Virus record (IMG/VR): IMGVR_UViG_3300022752_004829
Span: 19,359 to 83,358 of that record
Direction: 5' to 3' (one strand)
From: a virus
Length of the DNA stretch: 64,000 nt
Positions 53,479 to 63,000 of this stretch are shown here, one piece after another; positions within the stretch are counted from its first letter, which is position 1; every line of letters begins with the position of its first letter. The position numbers and the translations under genes were made by a program. Under the pieces are notes generated by a model. It searched no databases, was not told where the DNA came from, and saw only the letters and a program-made list of their open reading frames with translations.

Positions 53479-54214
53479 TCTTCGTTTCTTCTAGATTAAA
53501 TAATTTTTCAAATTCTTCTTGAGTAGAAGCTCTACCCATATACCAGAAACTAATTAATAAAACTAATTTTTGGCACAATTTTTCAAAAAATGAATCACTT
53601 GTTTCTTCAAGACGATCATATTCTTTTAATTTTTCTTCAAAAGATCCGTCCCCAAAAATAGCCTTTAAGGAACCATCTTCTTGTCTTTCGTAAGAAAGAT
53701 TTAATACCCAGAACATAATAGTTTTATTTCTAGCTCTATTCTCTGCGGTTTGATCAAAAAGACTAGCTTGGGCAAATTCATAATCTTGAATTTTTTCTCT
53801 AACTTGAGTAATCTCTTTAATTAAAGATTCATATTCATCTTTTTCTTCTTGAGTCTTATCTTCTTTTATTGAGATTCTTTGAAAATCATTTTGGAGTTGA
53901 AATAGTTTTAAATATAAACGAGTATATTCTTCTTTATCTATTTCACTAAATATACCACCATCATTTGTAAATCTTTTTGCTAATAGCGCTCTTGTTAATA
54001 AACCTGCTTTAATACCTTCAGACAAGCGAACTCCATAGAATAATTCCGCTTCATCAAACATACTCCTTGTGGGTTTTTTTATCAAAAAGTATTTTGCTAC
54101 TTCTTTTTTTACATTTTTAGAGATTTGAATTTCTTCGCCCTTTTCATTCTTTTCTACATTAGTTTCTTTAACTTCTATTTGTTTATTTAAAGAGAATTCG
54201 TACAGTTTTTTCAT
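53462..54214 (-). CDS. Hypothetical protein, tail assembly chaperone candidate
   Basis: The protein has 250 residues. It is acidic and helical, with VAKYFLIKKPTRSMFDEAELFYGVRLSEGIKAGLLTRALLAKRF in its first third, a middle coiled coil (FQLQNDFQRISIKEDKTQEEKDEYESLI) and a C-terminal FFEKLCQKLVLLISFWYMGRAS helix. No known family was recognised, but its position between tail tube and tape measure and its charged helical form fit an assembly chaperone. It overlaps neighbours on both sides. Confidence 0.55.
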   Translation of the reverse strand: MKKLYEFSLNKQIEVKETNVEKNEKGEEIQISKNVKKEVAKYFLIKKPTRSMFDEAELFYGVRLSEGIKAGLLTRALLAKRFTNDGGIFSEIDKEEYTRLYLKLFQLQNDFQRISIKEDKTQEEKDEYESLIKEITQVREKIQDYEFAQASLFDQTAENRARNKTIMFWVLNLSYERQEDGSLKAIFGDGSFEEKLKEYDRLEETSDSFFEKLCQKLVLLISFWYMGRASTQEEFEKLFNLEETKSGKPE

Positions 54215-54480
54215 AATTTATTTCTTTCTAGATTTTCTAAGAATCTTTTTACTTTAGAAAAGTATACAACACCACCAATAGTTTTAATAAATTTATTTCT
54301 TTTTTCCTCATTCCATGAATCATAAAATTTTAAAAAATTTAAACTTGTAAGATTTGTATAATTTGGATTTTTAACTCCAAATTCATTAACTAAAGTTCGT
54401 TGAATAGTCTGTAGAGATAAATTATTCTCTATAATTTTCTCTATTGGGATAGATTGATAAAAATTTATTTTCTTTTTCAT
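54211..54480 (-). CDS. Hypothetical small helical protein, tail operon
   Basis: The protein has 89 residues. It is basic and helical (IPIEKIIENNLSLQTIQRTLVNEFGV, then WNEEKRNKFIKTI). It is not recognised. It sits between two coupled genes (four-base overlaps at both ends) in the tail tube to tape measure interval. The length and helical content agree with a chaperone or adaptor. Confidence 0.5.
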   Translation of the reverse strand: MKKKINFYQSIPIEKIIENNLSLQTIQRTLVNEFGVKNPNYTNLTSLNFLKFYDSWNEEKRNKFIKTIGGVVYFSKVKRFLENLERNKL

Positions 54481-54698
54481 TTTAGATTTACGTCTATTGT
54501 TTCGAAATGTTCTTCTATTTCTCTTATTGCATCATTTGCATTATCAAGTATTCTTTTGCGTATTTTTTGATAAGTTTCATCAGGTATATTATATCCAGAA
54601 TCTGACAAATCTTCTAGAATAAAAAAGAAATTCTTATATGTATTAATGATTTTTCGCTTTATTTGAAATAAAGTTATTTCTTTAATTTTATGCTCCAT
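54477..54698 (-). CDS. Hypothetical small protein, first gene after the terminator
   Basis: The protein has 73 residues, mainly helical (KIKEITLFQIKRKIINTYKNFFFILEDL, then QKIRKRILDNANDAIREIEEHF). It is not recognised. It starts a new operon segment behind the terminator at 54736-54767 and a GTGTAAA motif at 54736-54730, with AAAGG sequences ahead of the ATG. It overlaps the next gene by four bases. Confidence 0.5.
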   Translation of the reverse strand: MEHKIKEITLFQIKRKIINTYKNFFFILEDLSDSGYNIPDETYQKIRKRILDNANDAIREIEEHFETIDVNLK

Positions 54699-54729
54699 AT
54701 ACCTTTAACCAACCTTTACCTTAATACTA

Positions 54730-54736
54730 TTTACAC
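54730..54736 (-). promoter_or_regulatory. Late-promoter motif candidate behind the terminator
   Basis: GTGTAAA on the - strand directly follows the terminator U-tract and lies about 32 bases before the ATG at 54698. It would re-start transcription for the chaperone and tape-measure genes after the tail tube terminator. Confidence 0.4.
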
Positions 54737-54767
54737 AAAAAATAACCCCCGTAGAAACGGGGGTTAT
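54736..54767 (-). terminator. Rho-independent terminator after the tail tube gene
   Basis: On the - strand an 11-base stem (54767-54757 with 54752-54742, mostly C and G) encloses a four-base loop (TTCT) and is followed by a run of T. It lies 23 bases after the tail tube stop, so the abundant tail tube mRNA ends here. The opposite strand has only a short T run, so it works in one direction. Confidence 0.9.
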
Positions 54768-54789
54768 CTTTATAATTTATTCTTAATTA

Positions 54790-55929
54790 TTAGGCTTGAC
54801 CGCTGATGAATAATCCGCGAACTGTATCTTGAGGTCCACCGATTTGTGCGCTAAACGTAAGAGTAACCGTTTTATTACTACCAATATCTGAACTATATTC
54901 TTGACTATCAAGTTTAGCACCTTTAAGGGTATATTTAGCCACAACATTATTATTTCCACAGGCTGGATTTTTGATGGATATTGATGGATTATATGTGTTC
55001 GTGTCATTACAAATTAGATCATTGATGCTTCCTTCATTAAGATCTGTTACTTGAGCATCAACGCTTAGAGTTACAGTTAATGGGAAATCAATTGGTCTAG
55101 AGAATGCAAATTTACTACCAAGTTTTTGAATTGGGGTACGAGCCAAATCAAAACTTAATGTATAGCTTTGAACATTCATTGTAGTAGTATTTACTCCACC
55201 ACCAGATGTTTGAGGAATTGTTATAGTTATATCTCCTGGGCGCAATGCGCTTACTCCACTAGCTAAACCAGTAGAAGAAGTCATTGCTGCGGTTGGAAGA
55301 GTATAATAATTTGATACTGAAGTTCCATCGGCAGGATTTATAGCAGGAATATAATTTCCAGTTGTTCCTTTTTGGAAATTCATATTTAGTCCTTCAACAT
55401 TAATAGTTGTTGTTGGGAAGTTACCTACAGAACCTTCTGTAGAATAAGAGCTAATAAAACCGTTTCCGATTCCAATAACTCCGTTATCTGCGGCGGTAGT
55501 ACTATCATAATTTACAGCATCATTACCTTCTGGAACAGTACGGATAAAATAATTTCTTTCGTCTTGGGTTCCATTTAGGAATCCAGATATTGCAGAAACT
55601 TCTGTTGTATCGCCAGATTTATTTAATGTAAATCCTAAAGCTGATTCATTAGCAAGATTTGCTAAAAGATAGCTAAAATCTAATGAAACTGTTGGATTGG
55701 TCAATATTACTCGATCAATAGCTGCTAATTGACCAAATTGATTAACGTCTGTGCGATTTACTGTAAAGCTATAATTGGCTGTTTGAATTCTTTGAAGTTG
55801 TTTAACTAAAGAATTTCCAGTTGGTCCGACCCAAGGAGTGTTAGCTCCAGAAGTTAAGTGAAAACCTGTGGCTGGTGCTGGACCAGCATATAAAGCTTCA
55901 GATTGATAAATTATACGATTTCTTGCCAT
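54790..55929 (-). CDS. Major tail tube protein
   Basis: The protein has 379 residues. Low charge, many Gly, Ser, Thr and Asn, and long strands (NRTDVNQFGQLAAIDRVIL, TVSLDFSYLLANLANESALGF, YTLSFDLARTPIQKLGSKFAFSRPI, TVTLSVDAQ) are typical of siphovirus tail tube monomers. A GGAGA ribosome-binding site and a GTGTAAT motif precede the gene, and a strong terminator follows, which fits a highly expressed single-gene transcript. Its order (neck, tube, chaperones, tape measure) supports this call. Confidence 0.8.
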   Translation of the reverse strand: MARNRIIYQSEALYAGPAPATGFHLTSGANTPWVGPTGNSLVKQLQRIQTANYSFTVNRTDVNQFGQLAAIDRVILTNPTVSLDFSYLLANLANESALGFTLNKSGDTTEVSAISGFLNGTQDERNYFIRTVPEGNDAVNYDSTTAADNGVIGIGNGFISSYSTEGSVGNFPTTTINVEGLNMNFQKGTTGNYIPAINPADGTSVSNYYTLPTAAMTSSTGLASGVSALRPGDITITIPQTSGGGVNTTTMNVQSYTLSFDLARTPIQKLGSKFAFSRPIDFPLTVTLSVDAQVTDLNEGSINDLICNDTNTYNPSISIKNPACGNNNVVAKYTLKGAKLDSQEYSSDIGSNKTVTLTFSAQIGGPQDTVRGLFISGQA

Positions 55930-55953
55930 ATTATTGTTTCTCCATTTACTGTT

Positions 55954-55960
55954 ATTACAC
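55954..55960 (-). promoter_or_regulatory. Late-promoter motif candidate before the tail tube
   Basis: GTGTAAT on the - strand preceded by TATA, with a GGAGA ribosome-binding site between it and the ATG at 55929. With the terminator at 54736 it would define a single-gene transcript. Confidence 0.5.
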
Positions 55961-55986
55961 TATATTTTTTATTTTTTCCACTTTTT

Positions 55987-56853
55987 TTATGATAATCTTG
56001 GATATCTATTAGAAGATAGTTCAAAATCAATAAACGCAGTAAATAAATTAGGATTTAACTTATTATAGGTATTGCTAAGCCTGCTGTCAACTTTAGATAT
56101 ATTTACTTCATCTATGAAAAGATAATCCTTATCTACAACCTTATTTTGAGTTATTTCAACATAATTAAAGCACGTTCCAGTGCAACTTCCGAGTGAATTA
56201 AATGGCATTTCATTAGAATATATTAATGGCATTAATGTCCTTGATGTATCTCTAAATATACTAGCTACAGCATCTAATTTAAATATATCATCTGATAAAA
56301 CAATAGCCCTTATTCTATATATAGTTTGATCTAAACCTCCAAAAGCTAATGGTTCATTAATGCTTCCTTGGTTTTTTAGATATACCGCTGGATATGTTTC
56401 AGCGTTAGTAGGAAGACCAGTAGGATTCTGATAAGTCTTTGGATTTATCTGAAATTGAGTCTCGAACAATAAATCCTCCTCGGTTTCGCTCGTTAAAAAT
56501 ATATTAAAATCTTTTACCGCATAATTACCACTTATAGATGTTGATGGATTCTGTATGATGCTACTGAAATATAGTTGACCTTGAGAAGCATTAATTCCAC
56601 TTAAAGTTCCCTGCCCTGGCATAGTAAATACTCCGCTAACATATACCCCACTAATAATATTCGCGCCGCTTATAGACTCGTCAATAACTAACTGTTTAAA
56701 TGGTGCACCATAGGTATTATATCCATAATATAAATTATTTAATGGATAAAAATAACTAGAGTAATTAGTAAAAGCTTCTCCTTTAGTTAATAGTTTATTA
56801 TCAAACCAAAATAACATACTGCTCATTACTATATTATCTAATTGAGGTTTCAT
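55987..56853 (-). CDS. Virion structural protein (neck or tail terminator region)
   Basis: The protein has 288 residues, strand-rich and with few charges (FYPLNNLYYGYNTYGAPFKQL, GVYVSGVFTMPGQGTLSGI). It is not assigned to a family. Two cysteines (CTGTC near 228) lie close together. It is located between neck proteins and the tail tube, where tail-terminator or neck proteins are usual. It overlaps the next gene upstream by one base. Confidence 0.6.
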   Translation of the reverse strand: MKPQLDNIVMSSMLFWFDNKLLTKGEAFTNYSSYFYPLNNLYYGYNTYGAPFKQLVIDESISGANIISGVYVSGVFTMPGQGTLSGINASQGQLYFSSIIQNPSTSISGNYAVKDFNIFLTSETEEDLLFETQFQINPKTYQNPTGLPTNAETYPAVYLKNQGSINEPLAFGGLDQTIYRIRAIVLSDDIFKLDAVASIFRDTSRTLMPLIYSNEMPFNSLGSCTGTCFNYVEITQNKVVDKDYLFIDEVNISKVDSRLSNTYNKLNPNLFTAFIDFELSSNRYPRLS

Positions 56854-57434
56854 TATTTGAAGCTCCCTATGAATTTATTATATAAAAAAGAAAAATATTT
56901 TACAGGTTTATAGTTACCACGGCGAATACGATTCTCTGTTTGTATACCAGTTCCAGATCGGCTTCTTGGAAATATTAATCCAAATAAATAATTACTAAAT
57001 CCAGATATTCCCCTTTCAATTCCTTTCAACCAACTATTTCCGCCTTCAAATGGCATAGGAGTAATAGATTTTAATTCATCTAAGGATGGAGTTAAAACTT
57101 GAAATTTAAATATACCATCTTTAGAAGAGATTTCTTTTAGCTCTGTATTAGTCTTTATGTATCCAACTACTTCTCCAATAGGATCGTTACCTTGATCAAA
57201 ACCTATAAAACTAAATAAGTTTCCTTGTCCATTTAATGTTCTTGAAATATTTTCTGATTCAGAACCGTTTTTTAATTCTACGGAAACAGGATGATTTTCA
57301 ATCTCATTTAGATAGATTTGCTTTTTCTCTTCTAAAATAGAATTAGCAAAATTAAAAGCTTCTTTTCTTATCGCTTCAGTTTGAGCGGCTAAAGTTTCTT
57401 TTCTTAATAAATCTTTATTTATCCTTGAAGCCAT
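56853..57434 (-). CDS. Neck/head-tail joining protein candidate
   Basis: The protein has 193 residues. A helical N-terminus (RKETLAAQTEAIRKEAFNFANSILEEKKQIYLNEIENHPVSVEL, as in HK97 gp10-type joining proteins with their first helix) is followed by strands and a loop with RSGTGIQTENRIRRG. It is weakly similar to known families by pattern only. One-base overlaps tie it to both neighbours. It probably helps join head and tail. Confidence 0.55.
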   Translation of the reverse strand: MASRINKDLLRKETLAAQTEAIRKEAFNFANSILEEKKQIYLNEIENHPVSVELKNGSESENISRTLNGQGNLFSFIGFDQGNDPIGEVVGYIKTNTELKEISSKDGIFKFQVLTPSLDELKSITPMPFEGGNSWLKGIERGISGFSNYLFGLIFPRSRSGTGIQTENRIRRGNYKPVKYFSFLYNKFIGSFK

Positions 57435-57871
57435 TACTTTGTTTCCTCCAAAAAGTATTGATAATATGTATTATTAAGATATTTTCTTACTGCATAAGTT
57501 GAAATAGAATTGTAGGTTTTTCCATCAAATTCTATTTTTATAGTTTTGCCTTCTGATATAAAATCTTTAGCGGCTTCTTTTACTATTATAGAAGTTTTGC
57601 CTTGCGGTATGTTTACCCTCAAATCGGCTAACAGATCTTCGACTTGATTCTTCTGGTAAGATATTCTAGCCATAAAAACCCCAGTAACAGGAATATAGGT
57701 ATAATTAGTATCGTTTGATTGACTATTATAGCCATATAAATTTGTTTGTTGTACTTGATTTATTACTTGTATAGGCTCCTTATGAACAACAATTGGCCTT
57801 GCAAAATAATCAAAAAAGCTTTCAAATTCTGCCGAAAAACTTGCCGCAACTCCTGAGTCTATAAAGCTCAT
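57434..57871 (-). CDS. Head closure/neck protein candidate
   Basis: The protein has 145 residues. Strands dominate (RPIVVHKEPIQVINQ, YIPVTGVFMARISYQ, LADLRVNIPQGKTSIIVKEAAKDFI, TIKIEFDGKTYN), as in small beta-barrel head-closure proteins of siphoviruses. Its size and place fit. There is no catalytic motif. It begins nine bases after the preceding stop (57880). Confidence 0.55.
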   Translation of the reverse strand: MSFIDSGVAASFSAEFESFFDYFARPIVVHKEPIQVINQVQQTNLYGYNSQSNDTNYTYIPVTGVFMARISYQKNQVEDLLADLRVNIPQGKTSIIVKEAAKDFISEGKTIKIEFDGKTYNSISTYAVRKYLNNTYYQYFLEETK

Positions 57872-57879
57872 AAACCAAT

Positions 57880-58380
57880 TTATGGATTATAATATCCACG
57901 ATATCCTGGGTCTCCAATATAATGTCTATAAGAACCTGGAATAGTGTCATCGCCAGCCACTTGTATTGGACGTATCTCATTTATTCCATATTGATCTACT
58001 AAAGATTTTAGCTCATCATACTCTTGTTTTCTAATAGATAAATAATTTTTTAAAACTTCATTTTTATTTATTTTTTGTACGGAACCGTAATCATCTTTTA
58101 TAGATGTAAAATCAGAAATAGCTAAGCTCCCAGTACTTTTAATTTTTAGGTCATAATAGTATATATTATACATCTTTTTAAAGATATATTTTTGAGTATC
58201 ATTAAGAGCGGGAGCTATTTCTAATCCTTGATCATTAATTGAAAAGGACTCATTTAAAATATTATTCAAACCGCCAATATTTCTTCTTAACCAAGCTGAA
58301 ATAGCGGCTATACTAAAATCTGAAGGCTCGCCTAATTCTTCAAATATCTCTTGAGCTATAGAAGCAACATAATTAGTCAT
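57880..58380 (-). CDS. Head-tail connector candidate
   Basis: The protein has 166 residues. A helical N-terminus (VASIAQEIFEELGEPSDFSIAAISAWLRRNIGGLNNILNESF) resembles phage connector/adaptor proteins of the gp6 kind, which have a bundle of helices. The C-terminus (RHYIGDPGYRGYYNP) is rich in Gly, Tyr and Pro. It is the first gene of the neck set, with a GTGTAAT motif seven bases before the ATG. It is not assigned to a named family. Confidence 0.55.
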   Translation of the reverse strand: MTNYVASIAQEIFEELGEPSDFSIAAISAWLRRNIGGLNNILNESFSINDQGLEIAPALNDTQKYIFKKMYNIYYYDLKIKSTGSLAISDFTSIKDDYGSVQKINKNEVLKNYLSIRKQEYDELKSLVDQYGINEIRPIQVAGDDTIPGSYRHYIGDPGYRGYYNP

Positions 58381-58387
58381 ACACTAA

Positions 58388-58394
58388 ATTACAC
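58388..58394 (-). promoter_or_regulatory. Late-promoter motif candidate before the neck genes
   Basis: GTGTAAT on the - strand, preceded by TATTATA, seven bases before the ATG at 58380. It is the only motif copy so near a start, leaving no room for a normal leader. Confidence 0.45.
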
Positions 58395-58420
58395 TATAAT
58401 ATAGCTTTTCAAATATTAAT

Positions 58421-59290
58421 TTAAGATAAACTCTTTAGGATTTCTTCTTTATTAAAAGCTTGAGATAAGTTAAAGTTGCATTGATGTGGAAGCCCAGCAA
58501 ACTCTTTCTCCATTATAATTCCATCTATATTATGAGAAAATATCTTTGCCTGATCATTAGCAATGATATTTTTATGTATATTATACCCTAATTTTTGAGG
58601 AGATGTGCCAATCCAGCATACCGTTGAAGGAAGCATAAGAGCTGCGGCTGCATGTTGAGCGAATGAATCTATTAATAGTCTTTTTTCAGTTAAGGCAAGC
58701 AAAGAGAAAAGTTCTCTAAAATGCGTATCGATTTTTTCAGTATTTTCATAACTAATCTGATCTCTTCTAGCAATATGAAATATATGATAGTCATTTTTTA
58801 ATGAATCAATTAGATCTTTTACTAAGAAATCTGGTAAGTCTCTTGCCCAATTATAATTTACTCCCTCATTACCACCCCCATTCGTTTGAATAATTAAACA
58901 TTTTTTATTTCTATTATATTTTCTTGCCGTATCGATTATTTCTGCGTAATTTAAAAATAGCCTTGGGTTTTCTCCTCCATATTTTAAACCAAACATATTG
59001 CACCATGATTCAATCAAATGCTTATTTTCTGCGACATATTGATGACTTTGATAAACTTCATTACCTAAGAATATAGTATCTTTATCTTTTATAAAATCTT
59101 CATAAAAATATTGCACACCATTCGATTTGTAAATTCTATATACAAATGGATTATTCAAAAAAACTTCTGGATAAGGACAAACTACTATTAATTTTCTATC
59201 TGGAAAATTTTTGGAAATATTTTCAGCTACTGCAGTCGCAGCAATATGCTTACCAATTCCACCCTGCAAAAAGAATACTACAGTTTTCAA
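58421..59290 (-). CDS. GT9-like glycosyltransferase in the virion operon
   Basis: The protein has 289 residues with a GT-B layout. The N-terminal VVFFLQGGIGKHIAATAVAENI resembles the first glycine turn of ADP-heptose heptosyltransferases (GT9). LIIQTNGGGNEGVNYNWARDL starts the second half, and LLALTEKRLLIDSFAQHAAAALMLPSTVCWIGTSP near 200 is the GT9 donor-binding segment. The start is TTG; no ATG fits. A glycosyltransferase placed among neck and fibre genes may decorate virion proteins, possibly with the sugar made in the 5.8-20.5 kb operon. That link is inference. Confidence 0.7.
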   Translation of the reverse strand: MKTVVFFLQGGIGKHIAATAVAENISKNFPDRKLIVVCPYPEVFLNNPFVYRIYKSNGVQYFYEDFIKDKDTIFLGNEVYQSHQYVAENKHLIESWCNMFGLKYGGENPRLFLNYAEIIDTARKYNRNKKCLIIQTNGGGNEGVNYNWARDLPDFLVKDLIDSLKNDYHIFHIARRDQISYENTEKIDTHFRELFSLLALTEKRLLIDSFAQHAAAALMLPSTVCWIGTSPQKLGYNIHKNIIANDQAKIFSHNIDGIIMEKEFAGLPHQCNFNLSQAFNKEEILKSLS

Positions 59291-59324
59291 CTTACTATAT
59301 TATATTGATATATTTAAAAATTAT

Positions 59325-60047
59325 CTATAAATTATACTTTAATTTTAAACTATTATAATTTTGCAAAATTTCTATATCAGATAAACCACGATTATATATA
59401 AGATATTCATATATTATTAATCCAGGATATGTTTGGATTCTAGATCCAGCTACAATGGTATTTGAGAAATCTACATTTTGTACTATAGTAGCTTGAGTTT
59501 GAGTAACTCCATTAACCAATATTTTTATACTATTATCTGCGTTTCTAGCCATTCCTAAACAAATTTTTTTTGGTAATTCAATTGTAGGAAAATTATATCC
59601 CAAGCTATTACCAAGACCATCTGGTTGAGTAATTGCCCAATATATTGTAATTTGATTTGGAGAACCACTGCTTCTAGTAAACCATACATCATATCCTGCT
59701 AATAGTGGTCCGCTTGTAGACCCAAGAATATCATAACCATTATCTAAAGGATATGATACATTTGGAAATTCTAGTACAATAAAAAATGTACATTCATTAT
59801 TTGAGCTATTAAAATTTTTATTAAATGTAATACTAGAGTCTACATCCTGCATTTCAAACCCTTTATTATTTAAAAAAGAAACTTCAGATAATGTTCCATT
59901 CAAGTTTATATTTGTTAAATCTTTAATTGTTGATCCAGAACCAGAGTAGCAATTAATATTACTACCATCAACACGTAAAACTAAATTTTGTGGAATAAAA
60001 AAATTAGAATTTTGAACGCCACAACTAACGCTTGGAAAATTTATCAT
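59325..60047 (-). CDS. LamG-like (concanavalin-fold) virion protein
   Basis: The protein has 240 residues. It shows the LamG jelly-roll order: NLVLRVDGSNINCYSGSGSTIKDLTN, then FEMQDVDSSITFNKNF, ECTFFIVLEFPN, IYWAITQPDG, KKICLGMARNADNSIKILVNGV and a YEYLIYNRGLSDIEI ending. Such domains bind sugars or receptors at tail fibres. It follows the long fibre gene (four-base overlap) and may be a fibre tip or decoration protein. It carries no catalytic residues. Confidence 0.7.
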   Translation of the reverse strand: MINFPSVSCGVQNSNFFIPQNLVLRVDGSNINCYSGSGSTIKDLTNINLNGTLSEVSFLNNKGFEMQDVDSSITFNKNFNSSNNECTFFIVLEFPNVSYPLDNGYDILGSTSGPLLAGYDVWFTRSSGSPNQITIYWAITQPDGLGNSLGYNFPTIELPKKICLGMARNADNSIKILVNGVTQTQATIVQNVDFSNTIVAGSRIQTYPGLIIYEYLIYNRGLSDIEILQNYNSLKLKYNL

Positions 60048-63000
60048 AAAGACGTATTACCATACATAATATATCCATTATTTCCAGTATGAAGAAGTGA
60101 AATTGAAGCAAATTGACCTGCTGTTTTATATTGATTGTTATAACTATTAATTGATACTCCAATTCCTAGGCCAGTAATTTGAATTTGTCCTGCACCTATT
60201 TGTATGATTGAAGCATTGAATCCTGTAGGATTTCCACTTATTAAAGTTCCAGTTATTTGAGATGAATTCGCGGCTAAAATCATTCTGCTATTATAATTAC
60301 CAGATATATTAAAATTAGAATTTACATTAATTATTTCTGGAGTCATTCCAAACACTTTTTTATCTGAGAAATAAACTCCACTAGAGAAATCTAATGTTAA
60401 TGAATTTGAACTATATGATCTATGTATTCTATCTTCTGCATCAGATATGACAATAGAGCCACTATGATTATTTAATATGCTAATTAATTTACCACCGATA
60501 GCAGTATTATAATTTCCGCTTATAGTATGATTTTCGCCATTTATAATAGAATTATAATTGCCAGATTGTATATGATTAACAATTCCATTAATAATAGAAT
60601 TATTAGAAAAATTTATTAAATTAAAAGAAGACGAAGAAGTAAGACTTCCAGTTAAAATTGGTCCGATTGCATTTCCAGAACCATTAATAATAGATGATTG
60701 ACGCCCGATCATCCTATTATTTTTTCCATTTAGAATAACGCTATGACATCCCATGGATTGATTATTTGAACCATTACCAATAAGCTGATTAATTCCGTAT
60801 CCAACAGGTTGACCAACAGTTATATCTAATCTTCCATATATTGCATTTGATGATCCTCCTAAAATAACCGATTCATTAGACAAGCCTGCGCCAGTTCCAA
60901 CTATGTTTGAATATCCACCTAAAATAATCCCATAAGGAGCATTTACTATATAATTATTTTGTCCACCAAGTATATTTGTACAACTTGAACTAGCAGTATT
61001 AGAATCTCCACCAAGTATAATAGAGCTGGATGCATTTATTGTATTATTAGATCCTCCTCCTATAAACGAATTGTAAGCATTAGAAACTATAGCGTTAGAT
61101 GCTCCTGCACCTATAAAACTTCCAAAACTACCTATATTATTATTTTGTCCGCCACCAATAAAACTCCAACATACTGGAATAGGTATTGGCCCTGGTATGA
61201 CACCATTAATATAATTACTGCTTCCACCGCCAATAAAAGAAGCTTGTCCATAATTTATATTGTTATTGCCACCGCCTACAAATGTTCTAAATCCAGCAGC
61301 AATATTTTCTCTACCACCAACAACAATTGAACTTGTTTCTAAACCTGAATTACAAATTCCTCCAGCAACTAGACTATATGGTTTGGCAGCAGTATTACAT
61401 TGACCACCAAGAACACTCGCGTATGCGTCTAAACTTCTATTACATAATCCTCCTAGAACCAAAGAACTCTGTCCTGTAGCACAATTACTATTTCCTCCAA
61501 ACACAGAAGCGTAACTCGCTGTTGATTGATTTAAAAATCCACCAACTACAGTAGATCTATAGTCAGTAGATATATTTTGTTCTCCACCAAAAATCGAAGC
61601 TCCTTCTCCAGATGCATAATTTTTATATCCTCCACCTATAAAAGATCTTAATCCTATACCTGTATTAACTTCTCCACCTACTATGATTGAGCTTAAACCA
61701 GAAGTATAATTACGTGTGCCACCTACAATTATACTATAATTTCCATCCACTGAATTATATTGACCACCTCCAATAAATGTATCATTTCCTACGCCTGAGT
61801 TACTATTTCCACCCACAATAATCGAACGATTTCCAGATATCATATTATTCGTTCCACCAGCTAAAACTATATTGTTGCCGCTATAAGAATTTTGATTTCC
61901 AAATATTTTTAATCCTGATATATATTGTATACCCGATGTATATACAATATTTTCTCCAGTCACATTAAATGATCCTCCTCCTATACCAGTTGATACTGGA
62001 TTTCCAGATATATATATCCATCCTCCACTTACGTAAACATTACCATCAATTAAATTTATATTTGCGCCAGAAAGTTGAAATTCGCTAATATTACTTAAAT
62101 CTAAATCATTGAAAATACCAGTTCCTTGAACTTCAATATTATTTATAAAACTTTTATTTCCACTAATAGTCTGATTTCCAGTTGTATAGACTATTGTAGT
62201 TGGTAATCCAGCGGCCTCTCCACTAAGTAATACTCCAGTCCCATTAACTGTTGGTCTAGAAGAGAAATCTTTAACTCCACTAACAGTCTGATTTCCTGTT
62301 GTAGAGACAAAAATATTATTATTCTTTAAATAAGATATAGTTGGTGAATTTGCATCTATTTTTTCCCAAGTTTTTCTTGCTGCTCCATATAATCTATTAG
62401 TATAAATATATGATACAGAATTTTTATAATATACTGTTTCTGATAAATCTGGATCTATAACCATTGACTCAGGAATGTTGGTGGTATCAAGCTCATAACC
62501 AGAAATTTTTATAAATTCTTGAGGCATATCATTTATTCTAGTAAAATCAATTGTAATCTGGTCTCCAACTCTTTGATTTCCACTAGATAATATTAAATTT
62601 ATATCTCCCGTGGGATTAAAGCTTATTACTCTAATAATTGCATTTCTATATCCTGTTGGTAAATAGTACATTCCGCTATTTGGTGATTGATAAGATACTG
62701 AATATTCAAAAATACTTGGTGTTGCGACGGCTTCTCCACTAAGAAGCACTCCAGTATTATTTACGGTTGGACGAGAATAAAAGTTTTTAACTCCAGAGAC
62801 ATTTTGATTTCCAGTATTATAGATTAAATTAGAGGCAATTGCATCTCCTTCTACTTTTAGATTGCCACCGCTAATATGAACTTTTTCTGTTGGAAACAAT
62901 GTTCCAATACCTACTTTACTTTCGATTTTTTCAGATATTAAAACTCCAGACGCGCCAATTCTAACGAATGGACCATCACTGAAAGCGGTAGAAAGTCCAC

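Noticed and set aside
54736-54767. Bidirectional terminator
   Set aside because: Only the - strand has the T run directly after the stem; no + strand gene ends nearby.
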